From Streptomyces megasporus (GTDB lineage Bacteria > Actinomycetota > Actinomycetes > Streptomycetales > Streptomycetaceae): a stretch of DNA of 6,968 nucleotides. The notes beneath the pieces are model-generated. The model saw nothing but the letters and a program-made list of their open reading frames with translations, made no database searches and had not been told where the DNA came from. Position 1 is the first letter of the stretch; the number at the start of each line of letters is the position of its first letter. Both the position numbers and the translations under genes were made by a program. The stretch lies in contig NZ_JODL01000054.1 in the NCBI RefSeq assembly GCF_000718985.1, forward strand, positions 1 through 6,968, in the 5' to 3' direction. Shown here piece after piece: positions 1 through 5,923 of this stretch.

Positions 1-217
1 CACCACCACCTGGAACCGCGACGCCACCACCCACACCCCGCTGCGCTTCCCCGGCCAGTACCACGACCCCGAAACCGGCCTCCACTACAACCTGCACCGT
101 TACTACGACCCGGCCACCGCCCGCTACACCACCCCCGACCCCCTCGGCCTGGAACCCGCCCCCAACCCGGCCACCTATCCCCACAACCCCCACACCTGGA
201 CCGACCCCCTCGGCCTC
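1..217 (+). repeat. Direct repeat A, copy 1 (end of Rhs core)
   Basis: Matches 4557-4763 with three substitutions by eye, apart from ten bases (50-59) that are absent in the second copy. Homology stops abruptly within the codons after PLGL, at the core-tip boundary. Confidence 0.9.
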
Positions 218-619
218 GCACCCGAGGAGGGCTGTGGCGATAAAGCTTGGCGACGTGGAGCAGACGGCCCGGCAAACGCGGCGAACGGCGAAAGACTGCG
301 AGAACAACTACGCGAAGAGGCTGGCCCTGTCGGGTCGCTTCAAGGGATAGATGACATCATGAACAATCCGCAGGTTCTTGCGGGGGGCGTAAAACCAGAG
401 GATGTTCGCGGTGCGCTGATAAATGGGACCGGCTGGAGAGAGGAGACTCTCGGGAAGGGAAGCCATGCTGGCCAAGGTTGGGTGTTGCGGGAGTACAACG
501 AAAGAGGGGAGCCTACGGGACGTATGCTGCGCTGGCACCCGGGAGGCGGACATCATGGGGAAGGAGCCTACTGGCGAGTGAAGGGGTACGAGGGAGATCT
601 AGGGGGAATCATTCGGTGA
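2..619 (+). CDS. Rhs/YD-repeat protein, C-terminal part with toxin tip 1 (5' end outside window)
   Basis: The frame is open from the left edge to TGA 617-619, about 205 codons. The first ~72 codons are the conserved end of the Rhs core (PETGLHYNLHRYYDP, RYTTPDPLGLEP, TWTDPLGL). In Rhs proteins this core forms a shell that holds and autocleaves the variable tip just after the DPxGL segment. After PLGL, near base 217, base composition shifts and a tip of ~133 residues begins. It contains GTGWREETLGKGSHAGQGW and then RWHPGGGHHG followed by YWRV. This His/Gly-rich motif in a small alpha/beta tip suggests a nuclease-type toxin, but I cannot name the family with confidence. The stop overlaps the start of the next gene, as expected for a toxin-immunity pair. 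Unlike the copy at 4557-4763, this core end has no deletion, so it may belong to an expressed full-length Rhs protein or to an orphan module; the window cannot decide. Confidence 0.85.
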   Translation, partial: TTTWNRDATTHTPLRFPGQYHDPETGLHYNLHRYYDPATARYTTPDPLGLEPAPNPATYPHNPHTWTDPLGLAPEEGCGDKAWRRGADGPANAANGERLREQLREEAGPVGSLQGIDDIMNNPQVLAGGVKPEDVRGALINGTGWREETLGKGSHAGQGWVLREYNERGEPTGRMLRWHPGGGHHGEGAYWRVKGYEGDLGGIIR

Positions 620-966
620 GTGAACAAATCAAGCGAGATGTATTTCTGCGTGACCTTAGGAGGTCCCTGGAGCAACTATCTTGGAACGCTGAGCGGCAGT
701 TCGCCTATGTAGACGACCTAGGCGTCGACGTGGACGAAATTGCATTGGAGTTTGATGACCTCTTCCGAATCGCTGAATCCATGGCCACTCAAGGACTGAT
801 CTCAACTGATTTCTTTACCCGTCTTAAAGGTATTGACTCACAGTTGTCGACGATGACTCGTAAGGGTGCTGAAGTTTGGGAGCGAGAAAAGGTGAAGAGC
901 TCAAAAGAATGGGAAACTTTGCGCAAGCTCGCAACTGAAACACTTAAAGCGGCTAGTGACGCCTGA
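616..966 (+). CDS. Probable immunity protein for tip 1 (116 aa, all-helical, unassigned)
   Basis: I chose GTG 616: it overlaps the tip 1 stop in a GTGA quartet and has AGGGGG at 601-606, nine bases upstream. The frame stays open further upstream, but only as a shadow inside the toxin gene. The product (VSEQIKRDVFLRDL...) is acidic and predicted mostly helical, with no signal peptide or membrane segment, so it is cytosolic. A core reads YVDDLGVDVDEIALEFDDLF, followed by a Trp-containing C-terminal helix (EWETLRKLA). This looks like a family of small actinobacterial proteins, but I cannot give a name. Its role as the antidote to tip 1 is inferred from position, four-base overlap, small size and acidic composition. 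It is visibly more AT-rich than the Rhs core, which is typical of cassettes exchanged horizontally. Confidence 0.75.
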   Translation: MSEQIKRDVFLRDLRRSLEQLSWNAERQFAYVDDLGVDVDEIALEFDDLFRIAESMATQGLISTDFFTRLKGIDSQLSTMTRKGAEVWEREKVKSSKEWETLRKLATETLKAASDA

Positions 967-988
967 CTTTTTCATGTCGCGATTCTCT

Positions 989-1019
989 TATTGGCCAGAA
1001 ACTCAAAGGGTTCTATTCG
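989..1019 (+). repeat. IS630 left terminal inverted repeat
   Basis: It reads TATTGGCCAGAAACTC, then AAAGGGTTCTATTCG, and pairs with the right end apart from a few mismatches and one gap. It contains the transposase stop codon. Confidence 0.75.
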
Positions 1020-2055
1020 AGGATGTAGCGGACGTGCGGGCCGCCGAAGTAGCCGCGGACGATGTGTGGCTGACGTTGGCGTCGATGGAAGAACCGGCGG
1101 GTCTCGGCGGCGAGTTGGGCCTGGCTCCGGGCCCGGTGCTGCCTGGGCAGGCTGTGCTTGAGATCGGCGTTGACCAGTTCGTCGGGGTTCAGCTCCGGTG
1201 AGTACGACGGTAGGAAGTGGGGCTCGACGCGGTCCGGGTGGTCGGCAAGCCAGGTGCGGACTTTCCGGGAGCGGTGGGCGGAGTGGCCGTCCACGATCAG
1301 GTGGACCTGGCGGTCGAAGTGGCCGATGAGCCGGTCCAGGAAGCGGACCATCACCTCGGCGGTGAACGCCTCGGTGAAGACCATGAGGTGCATCCGGCCC
1401 TTCGTGCTGATCGCCGACATCGCGTGCACCGAGAACCGGTTCCTCGTCCGCCGCACGACCGGGGTGCGGCCCTTCTCGCCCCAGGTGCGGCCGGTGACCT
1501 GGTCGGAACGGACACCGACCTGGTCGGCGAAGAGGATCTCCCCGTTGTCCGCCCTCGCCTGCGCGCGGATCGTGGGCCAGGCCTCCTCGCACCAGCGCGC
1601 CACGGCCTCGGGGTCCTGCTCGACGGCCCGTCGGTCCGGCCGCTGGAACGACAGCCCCCACCGCTTGAGGTACGTGCCCACACCCGGCTCGGTCAGCCGC
1701 ACCCGGTACAGCTTCACGATCAGCTCGCCCACCGGCCGCCGCGTCCACAACTGCCCGCCCAGCCCCACGTCACAGGGCCGGTGCTCGAGGACCGCCTGCC
1801 GCACGGCGGCCTGCTCGGCCTCGTCCAACACCTGGTGCACCCCGACCGGCTTGCCGCGCGGCCGCATCACCAGCGCCTCCCGGCCGCCGGCCTGCCACCT
1901 CGCCCACCAGCCGTCCACGGCCTTCCGCGACACGCCGAAGATCGCCGCGACATCCTCACGGTAGTGCCCCGCCACCGGCGCGGCCACCCCCGCAGCCGCA
2001 GAGCCTCCTGCGCCGACGGCGACAGATGCCGCGCGTCCCCCACCAGATCGTTCAC
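1013..2055 (-). CDS. IS630-family DDE transposase, frameshifted near the N-terminus
   Basis: The catalytic part is intact: FADQVG (first Asp, about base 1523), LIVDGHSAH (second Asp) and LNPDELVNADLK (Glu), with 36 residues between the second Asp and the Glu as in IS630. An N-terminal helix-turn-helix (EDVAAIFGVSRKAVDGWWARW) precedes it. The native N-terminus is in another frame: GTG 2053-2055 gives VNDLVGDARHLSPSAQEALRLR, the conserved IS630 start, which must shift by -1 at a run of five G (minus strand; CCCCC at 1987-1991) to reach GVAAPVAGHYREDV. The join loses no residues. It is either a one-base deletion that inactivates the gene or a -1 slippage site. An ORF entirely in the downstream frame could start at ATG 2095, but its first ~35 residues are low-complexity shadow sequence. 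The stop TAG (1013-1015) lies in the left terminal repeat. Confidence 0.8.
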
Positions 2056-2065
2056 ACCCCATCAA

Positions 2066-2097
2066 CGACCCAGAACCCCAAACGTTTCGGATCAATA
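2066..2097 (-). repeat. IS630 right terminal inverted repeat
   Basis: Reverse complement from 2097: TATTGATCCGAAACGTTT, then GGGGTTCTGGGTCG. The blocks TATTG, GAAAC and GGGTTCT are shared with the left end at almost the same spacing. Confidence 0.75.
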
Positions 2098-2099
2098 GC

Positions 2100-2201
2100 C
2101 TGAAAATGGTGATGCTGTATACAGACGGCAGGTTCTAGTCTGCCTGGAAATTGGGAGAAAATCAGTTCCAGCAGATAATCGACAAGGGGTTTCTGTGGTG
2201 A
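2100..2201 (+). pseudogene. Remnant C-terminus of a colicin D-type tRNase toxin
   Basis: The frame ending at TGA 2199-2201 reads LKMVMLYTDGRF, a TAG stop at 2136-2138, then SAWKLGENQFQQIIDKGFLW. A short beta strand, DGRF, SxWKL and a final helix ending in G-hydrophobic resemble the C-terminus of the colicin D catalytic domain. As I recall, Ser677 and Trp679 of colicin D lie in its active site and would match the S and W of SAW. The family's catalytic His region and all upstream Rhs sequence are missing. With IS630 removed, the frame continues only ~8 codons upstream before reaching the tip 1 immunity gene. The toxin is therefore truncated and also carries a nonsense codon. The next gene encodes a colicin D-immunity-like domain, which independently supports the assignment. 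It was identified by eye from a ~32-residue tail, so a profile search is needed. Confidence 0.6.
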
Positions 2202-3013
2202 CGAGAGAGGACATCCGAGGAGCGAAGAGCGGAGACGCCGATGGTTCTGAAGTTCTCTCCGGTCGGGAGAGCTACCGTGAGCAATGGCTGTCAAAAGGTC
2301 CGAAGATTATTGTTCCTGTTCCTGCCGGAAGCCATGTGAGTAGGGATCTCATTCGGCGCATGGTCGAGGGCTGCCGAGCAGTAGGCGAAGGCAACATATC
2401 GTTCGGCTCTACAGAGAAAGTCCCGTCCGAGCGTATCTGGGATTCGACCTCACTGGAAACAGCCGCATCCCACCTGGATGGATTTGCACCTCCCGTCCTG
2501 CTGGCCACTGCGAATCTACAGGGAGCGATTCTTTTTCCCGGCCCTGGATACGCATTGGTGGCGGGCACAAAAAAGTTCCTGCAAAGAGCTGTCCCGGAAG
2601 GGGTGGACGAAGGTCGGGTTCGCTTCGCGCATTACGCGCGCGCCGTGGACCAGCGGCGGCCCGAACTGCGTGTTGTGGCGCATTCCTTTCCTGCTAGGAA
2701 CACTTCTTGGTCACGAGCGCAGGACATCCCCTCAGAGACCGGCGCCTCGCGACAGGTGGAGTTGATGCACGCTTTCGTGGCCGGTGACTGTACCGGAGCA
2801 GAGTTCGCACGCGGCTGGCTGGAAGCACGTCGCCTCTCCCAGAACAATGGTGAGAGGCTCCGCAACCCGCTCGCCACAGCCTTCGACCGTGTCTTCTCAC
2901 TGCTGGAGGATTATTCCATCGACCCTGACCTCAAGGATCCTGAGGACCTATCGGACGACGAACTGAAGAGAGCAGTGCAGGACCTCATGAAAAACTCGCA
3001 GGCGTTCGATTGA
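2198..3013 (+). CDS. Immunity protein with colicin D-immunity-like C-terminal domain (271 aa)
   Basis: GTG 2198 overlaps the stop of the toxin remnant (GTGA) and has AGGGG at 2185-2189 at good spacing; GTG 2195 is the alternative. The last ~85 residues (VELMHAFVAGDCTGAEFARGW, VFSLLEDYSIDPDLKDPEDLSDDELKRAV) have the pattern of the colicin D-type immunity helical bundle: a helix with 'F..G...a.eF', then 'D.y..d.dl.dp..l.ddeL...v'. The family binds the tRNase active site and blocks it. The N-terminal ~170 residues (GPKIIVPVPAGSHVSRDLI, ISFGSTEK, PPVLLATANLQGAILFPGPGYALVAGTKKF) form a second, alpha/beta-looking domain that I do not recognise; family members with only the bundle are about 90 residues. 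No signal peptide or membrane segment is seen. It now has no intact partner toxin here, so it is an orphan immunity gene kept open. Confidence 0.75.
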   Translation: MTREDIRGAKSGDADGSEVLSGRESYREQWLSKGPKIIVPVPAGSHVSRDLIRRMVEGCRAVGEGNISFGSTEKVPSERIWDSTSLETAASHLDGFAPPVLLATANLQGAILFPGPGYALVAGTKKFLQRAVPEGVDEGRVRFAHYARAVDQRRPELRVVAHSFPARNTSWSRAQDIPSETGASRQVELMHAFVAGDCTGAEFARGWLEARRLSQNNGERLRNPLATAFDRVFSLLEDYSIDPDLKDPEDLSDDELKRAVQDLMKNSQAFD

Positions 3014-3050
3014 CCGCCCCTTCCATCGCAGGGCTCCGTCGTTCTCGCGG

Positions 3051-3070
3051 TCACTGAGGTTTTCTCAGCG
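3051..3070 (+). repeat. IS5-type left terminal inverted repeat
   Basis: TCACTGAGGTTTTCTCAGCG; matches the complement of the right end at 19 of 20 positions. Confidence 0.85.
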
Positions 3071-3082
3071 AAATGATCTACG

Positions 3083-3147
3083 CGAAGCCGGATGAGGCTT
3101 CGGTACCGGGACGGGCCGGGCGTCTCTGCCCTGGTGGCGGGCAGACG
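3083..3147 (+). other. Two hairpins in the IS5 left leader, upstream of the transposase
   Basis: CGAAGCC (3083-3089) pairs perfectly with GGCTTCG (3096-3102) around a six-base loop. A second stem is formed by 3121-3131 and 3139-3147 (CGTCT..GCCC with GGGCAGACG, two bases bulged). They lie between the terminal repeat and the transposase start. In other IS elements such leader structures limit expression from outside promoters; that role here is inference. Confidence 0.4.
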
Positions 3148-3209
3148 TAAAGCCCCTGGTAGGACAGGTCTCACCACAAGATCTTGTCCGCACAACCAGA
3201 GGCTTCACG

Positions 3210-4047
3210 TTGGTCCCCTATGTTGCCATGCTCGACGTCCCCCGCCCGGTGGTGGTCTTCCTCGCCCGCCTGCTGGCCGCCCACCGACGCCGGATCGGCA
3301 CTCCGCGCGACTCGCGGGCGCTGGGCCCGTTCCGCCAGGCGGTGCTGGTGCTGCGCTGGTTCCGCGAGCGTGGATGCGTCCACTGTCTCGCCCGGGATGC
3401 CGGTGTCTCCCAGGCCACCGGCTACTGGGGGCACCCCCGGCCGAAGGCTGGGGGACTACCTGCACGAAGGCATCAATGTCCTCGCAGGCCAGGCCCCGGA
3501 CCTGCGCCAGGTCCTCTCCCGCTGCCGGCGCGAGGGCATGACACACGTGATCCTCGACGGCACGCTCATCGAGACGGACCGGCTCGCCGGTGTCCGCGAC
3601 AACGGCAACGACCTGTGGTTCAGCCAGAAACACAAGGCGTTCGGCGGTAACGTGCAGTTCCTGGCCGTCCCGGACGGTACACCGTTATGGATCTCCGATG
3701 TCGAGCCCGGCTCCACGCCCGACATCACCGCCGCCCGCCTCCACGCCCTGCCCGCCCTGTACAAGGCGGCCGCCGACGGCCTGCCCACCCTGGCCGACAA
3801 GGGCTACATCGGCGCCGGGATCGGCATCCACATCCCAGTCCGTCGCCCGAAAGGCCGGTCCGAACAGGCTTTGGACACGGGCACCCGCACCACGAACAGC
3901 CTGATCAGAGGCATTCGTGCGCTCGGGGAACGCGCTGCCGCCGAACTCAAGCAGCGCTGGCGCACCCTCCAGCACATCACCCTCAGCCCGAGCCGGATCG
4001 GTGACATCGCCCGCGCCGCCCTCGTCCTCAACGGAATCTGGAAGTGA
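3210..4047 (+). pseudogene. IS5-family DDE transposase, frame broken by a short palindromic insertion
   Basis: TTG 3210 has AGAGG at 3198-3202 and gives VPYVAMLDVPRPVVVFLARLLAAHRRR. The N-terminal region carries the helix-turn-helix found before many IS5 catalytic domains (LRWFRERGCVHCLARDAGVSQATGY). The frame then leaves the family sequence at 3426. After 31 unrelated bases the catalytic part resumes in a different frame at YLHEGINVL (3457). Catalytic residues there are intact: VILDGTLIETDR (Asp at 3556), TLADKGY (second Asp), and GERAAAELKQRWRTL (Glu). The uninterrupted protein would probably read ...QATGY-x-YLHEG..., about 270 residues. Neither fragment alone has both DNA-binding and catalytic domains, so the copy is most likely inactive and would need transposase from a sister element. 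Confidence 0.8.
3426..3456 (+). repeat. Streptomyces-type GC-rich palindromic repeat inserted in the IS5 transposase
   Basis: The 31 bases start TGGGGGCACCCCCGG and end GGCTGGGGGAC. CCCCC-G-GCC (3434-3442) pairs with GGC-T-GGGGG (3446-3454) around a GAA loop. Similar sequences (CCCCCGGCCGAAGGC and variants) are scattered through Streptomyces genomes, mostly between genes, as I recall. It lies exactly between the two parts of the transposase and accounts for the frame change. Confidence 0.65.
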
Positions 4048-4051
4048 ACAC

Positions 4052-4071
4052 CGCTGAGAAAACCTCACTGA
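4052..4071 (-). repeat. IS5-type right terminal inverted repeat
   Basis: Plus strand CGCTGAGAAAACCTCACTGA, lying just beyond the transposase stop (TGA 4045-4047). Confidence 0.85.
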
Positions 4072-4363
4072 CACGGCATCTGTAGTTCCGGTCATGGCCG
4101 GTTCTGGAGGAGGTGTCGGCGTTGGTGGCAGGCTTGCGCGACGGCTTGATGGTGGCGACGCCAGGCCATCCAGCGCAGGACGTGTTCCGCGTCCCGGACG
4201 GGGCGGTGTGGCGGCATGCCTACGACGAGCACGGCAACCGCACCGCCACCACCGACCCCGCAAGCCACACCACCCGCTACACCTACGACAACCGCGGCCA
4301 CCTGGCCGCGGCCACCAACGTCCTGGGCGAGACCACCTCCGTACGCTGCGATGCCGCGGGCCT

Positions 4364-4573
4364 ACCCGGTCACGCTCACCTGGGACCACACCGGCTTCAC
4401 CCCACTCGCCCAGACCGAACGCCTCACCGACGCCGCCACCCAGGCCCAGATCGACGCCCGGTTCTTCGCCATCGTCACCGACCTGGTCGGCACCCCCACC
4501 GAACTCGTCGACGACACCGGCGCCATCGCCTGGCGCACCCGCACCACGCTGTGGGGCACCACCACCTGGAACC
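4364..4573 (+). repeat. Direct repeat B, copy 1 (pre-terminal Rhs core)
   Basis: Aligns without gaps to 6759-6968 at constant offset 2395, with seven substitutions over 210 bases by eye. Upstream of 4364 the two copies are unrelated, which marks the deletion joint; both share acccggtcac at the joint. Confidence 0.9.
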
Positions 4574-4763
4574 GCGACGCCACCACCCACACCCCGCTGC
4601 GCTTCACCACGACCCCGAAACCGGCCTCCACTACAACCTGCACCGCTACTACGACCCGACCACCGCCCGCTACACCACCCCCGACCCCCTCGGCCTGGAA
4701 CCCGCCCCCAACCCGGCCACCTACCCCCACAACCCCCACACCTGGACCGACCCCCTCGGCCTC
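4557..4763 (+). repeat. Direct repeat A, copy 2
   Basis: Second copy of the Rhs core end. The 10-bp deletion falls after 4605, between ctgcgcttc and accacgacc. Confidence 0.9.
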
Positions 4764-5109
4764 ACACCGGACCCCAACCAGATGCCGGAAGATTTGGCAC
4801 AAGAGTTGGCTGACGCGGAAAGACTTGGGGTCAAGCCTTTGAGAGTCGGTGACGACGGATTCGATGCTGCAGTGAATTCGGGAACTGTCAAGTGGGCGGT
4901 TGACGAACAAGGGAACCTGTTTGTCATCCCAAAATATGTGGATGGCGTTGAGCTGAAACACCCCGTACTCACAGGGGGGCGCCCAGTGCTGGCTGCGGGT
5001 GAGGCAGAGATAGCCGGCTCCAGAGGAAGTTATTTCGGGATGGATATCAACTATAATAGTGGCCACTACAAGCCTTCCATGGAGAGTCTGGAGACAGGGA
5101 GAAAAGCTT

Positions 5110-5700
5110 TTGAGCGAGCCGGAATATCCTTCCTCGAGTGAATACTCCAACGATTGGATCAACCTTCTCAATGGGAGGATCCTAAGGGAGATTTCCGCGG
5201 AGGATGCCAAAAATATTGTTTCTCCTTCTGCCGGCGGGGATCTACCCGGCGCTACACTGGAAGAATTGAGAGACATGAGCGTCGGAAGAATGCAGAGCTC
5301 GCTGCTACAGAGGGAAGAAAGAGTTCTGTGGGGCGAGGTGGCGATTCTGTGCGCTCGTCGCAAGAAGGCTATTGGGGTTGTAGACCCTCTTGCTTCTGCC
5401 GCCGAGGAAGCCCGTGTCAGAGTTTACATTATTCACGAGTTCGGCGAAATTGACCGCGGAGAGTTTTGGAGTCTTGCGAGGCTGTGCGAGTTTGTTCTCA
5501 ACTCGATCTCCTGTTCACTTGAGGATGTAAGAGCGAAGGCGTCGAGCTGGCGTGATCTGAATCGTGAAGAAATTTTGTCTCTACGGCGAGTAAAGAACCT
5601 GCTCAATGCCATGAAGAGCGTAGAGGAACTCCTCCAAGGAGAGGGTGGAGTATGCGCGGACGTCAGGACGTGGTTGGGTACTATCCCTCAACTCCCCTGA
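5110..5700 (+). CDS. Probable immunity protein for tip 2 (196 aa, unassigned)
   Basis: TTG 5110 is chosen because AGGGAG (5096-5101) lies about eight bases upstream, and the next in-frame start is ATG 5275, too far in. The gene overlaps the tip 2 coding end by 32 bases. The product (MSEPEYPSSSEYSNDWINLLNG...) is soluble, rich in Glu, and mostly helical: RMQSSLLQREERVLWGEVAILCARRKK, a mid helix (AAEEARVRVYIIHEFGEID) and a C-terminal helix pair (LRRVKNLLNAMKSVEELL). No signal peptide or membrane span is seen. I do not recognise the family. The immunity role is inferred from overlap with and position behind a toxin tip. Its lower GC matches the other tip and immunity genes and not the Rhs core. 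Confidence 0.7.
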   Translation: MSEPEYPSSSEYSNDWINLLNGRILREISAEDAKNIVSPSAGGDLPGATLEELRDMSVGRMQSSLLQREERVLWGEVAILCARRKKAIGVVDPLASAAEEARVRVYIIHEFGEIDRGEFWSLARLCEFVLNSISCSLEDVRAKASSWRDLNREEILSLRRVKNLLNAMKSVEELLQGEGGVCADVRTWLGTIPQLP

Positions 5701-5830
5701 GTGGTAGACAGCCGACTCTCCTGTGTACAGAAAGCTGTTCGGTCTCCGGTCCTGAAGTAATACGCCCGGTTTTGTGGAGCCGAACCCGTGCTGGGCGATG
5801 ACCTATTGGAGTGGGTGATGTGCGGGTTTC
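5701..5830 (+). other. Short non-coding stretch between immunity gene 2 and a toxin tail
   Basis: All three forward frames contain stops, and no promoter or terminator of note is visible. It may be the eroded remainder of an older tip, because the following bases (5819-5923) end like a toxin gene, but no homology can be claimed. Confidence 0.4.
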
Positions 5831-5923
5831 ATGGTTACTGAGCTCGAACTCGCGGTGTCGTGTGTCGTTATGCAACCAAGCGATGGGTACGACTATTTCA
5901 TGCGTCAGATAAACGGCGGGTGA
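5819..5923 (+). pseudogene. Possible C-terminal remnant of another toxin tip
   Basis: A short open stretch begins after TGA 5816-5818 and ends at TGA 5921-5923, reading FMVTELELAVSCVVMQPSD then GYDYFMRQINGG. Its stop overlaps GTG 5920 of the next gene in a GTGA quartet, exactly like the toxin-immunity junctions at 616-619 and 2198-2201. By analogy with the colicin D remnant it may be what is left of the partner toxin of the downstream immunity gene. The sequence is too short to assign a family, and chance remains possible. Confidence 0.35.

Larger units (their letters stand above)
989..2097 (-). mobile_element. IS630-family insertion sequence with TA duplication
   Basis: The ends are imperfect inverted repeats of ~31 bp read inward from a TA on each side. 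The left end is TATTGGCCAGAAAC then GGGTTCT (from 989); the right end, reverse complemented from 2097, is TATTGATCCGAAAC then GGGTTCT. The flanking TA dinucleotides (989-990 and 2096-2097) match the known TA target duplication of IS630/Tc1-mariner elements. About 1105 bp lie between them, normal for the family. Removing the element joins ...gattctct-TA-gcctgaaaatgg, i.e. the short spacer after the tip 1 immunity gene to the colicin D-type toxin tail. The element is oriented against the array. Confidence 0.85.
3051..4071 (+). mobile_element. IS5-family insertion sequence (~1.02 kb)
   Basis: Twenty-base terminal inverted repeats bound the element: TCACTGAGGTTTTCTCAGCG at 3051-3070 and its complement at 4052-4071, with one mismatch (C/G at the fourth base). 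It encodes one DDE transposase of IS5 type on the plus strand. Length and layout fit Streptomyces IS5 elements. The outermost trinucleotides are TCA on the left and TGA on the right. They could be read as a diverged TNA target duplication, but no identical direct repeat flanks the element. It sits between the orphan colicin D-type immunity gene and the next Rhs remnant and breaks no recognisable gene. Confidence 0.85.
4122..5141 (+). pseudogene. Degenerate Rhs core remnant carrying toxin tip 2
   Basis: A continuous frame runs from upstream of TTG 4122 (GGAGGAGG at 4106-4113) to TGA 5139-5141, but it is not continuous in sense. YD-type repeats (WRHAYDEHGNRTATTDP, TRYTYDNRGHL) read correctly to about 4363. 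From there to 4605 the Rhs sequence (VTLTWDHTGFTPLAQTERL, DLVGTPTELVDDTGAIAWR) lies in another frame, so this frame gives ~80 Arg/His/Pro-rich nonsense residues. A 10-bp deletion after 4605, relative to 50-59, restores the frame for HDPETGLHYNLHRYYDP to TWTDPLGL. Tip 2 (from about 4764, ~126 residues) follows: GVKPLRVGDDGFDAAVNSGTVKW, HPVLTGGRPVLAAGEAEI and SGHYKPSMESL. Tip 2 itself looks intact; I do not recognise its family. The remnant is best seen as a silent tip donor rather than a working effector. Confidence 0.75.

Noticed and set aside
1158..2098. Long plus-strand open frames opposite the IS630 transposase (268 and 293 codons)
   Set aside because: They are antisense to a gene with an intact DDE catalytic set, have low-complexity Arg/Pro/Gly translations, and arise from G/C-rich third positions.
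2052..2294. 80-codon minus-strand frame crossing the IS630 right end
   Set aside because: It is created by the insertion junction and runs antisense over the toxin remnant and the immunity gene start.
3048..4074. Clean target-site duplication for the IS5 element
   Set aside because: The terminal TCA and TGA differ, and no identical direct repeat is found beyond the inverted repeats.
3685..4590. 301-codon minus-strand frame across the IS5 end and Rhs remnant
   Set aside because: It crosses the IS boundary, is Gly/Arg/Val repetitive, and lies opposite recognised coding sequence.
4362..5363. 333-codon minus-strand frame opposite the Rhs remnant and tip 2
   Set aside because: It spans two recognised genes in antisense and its distal half is a Val/Gly repeat mirrored from the Rhs core.
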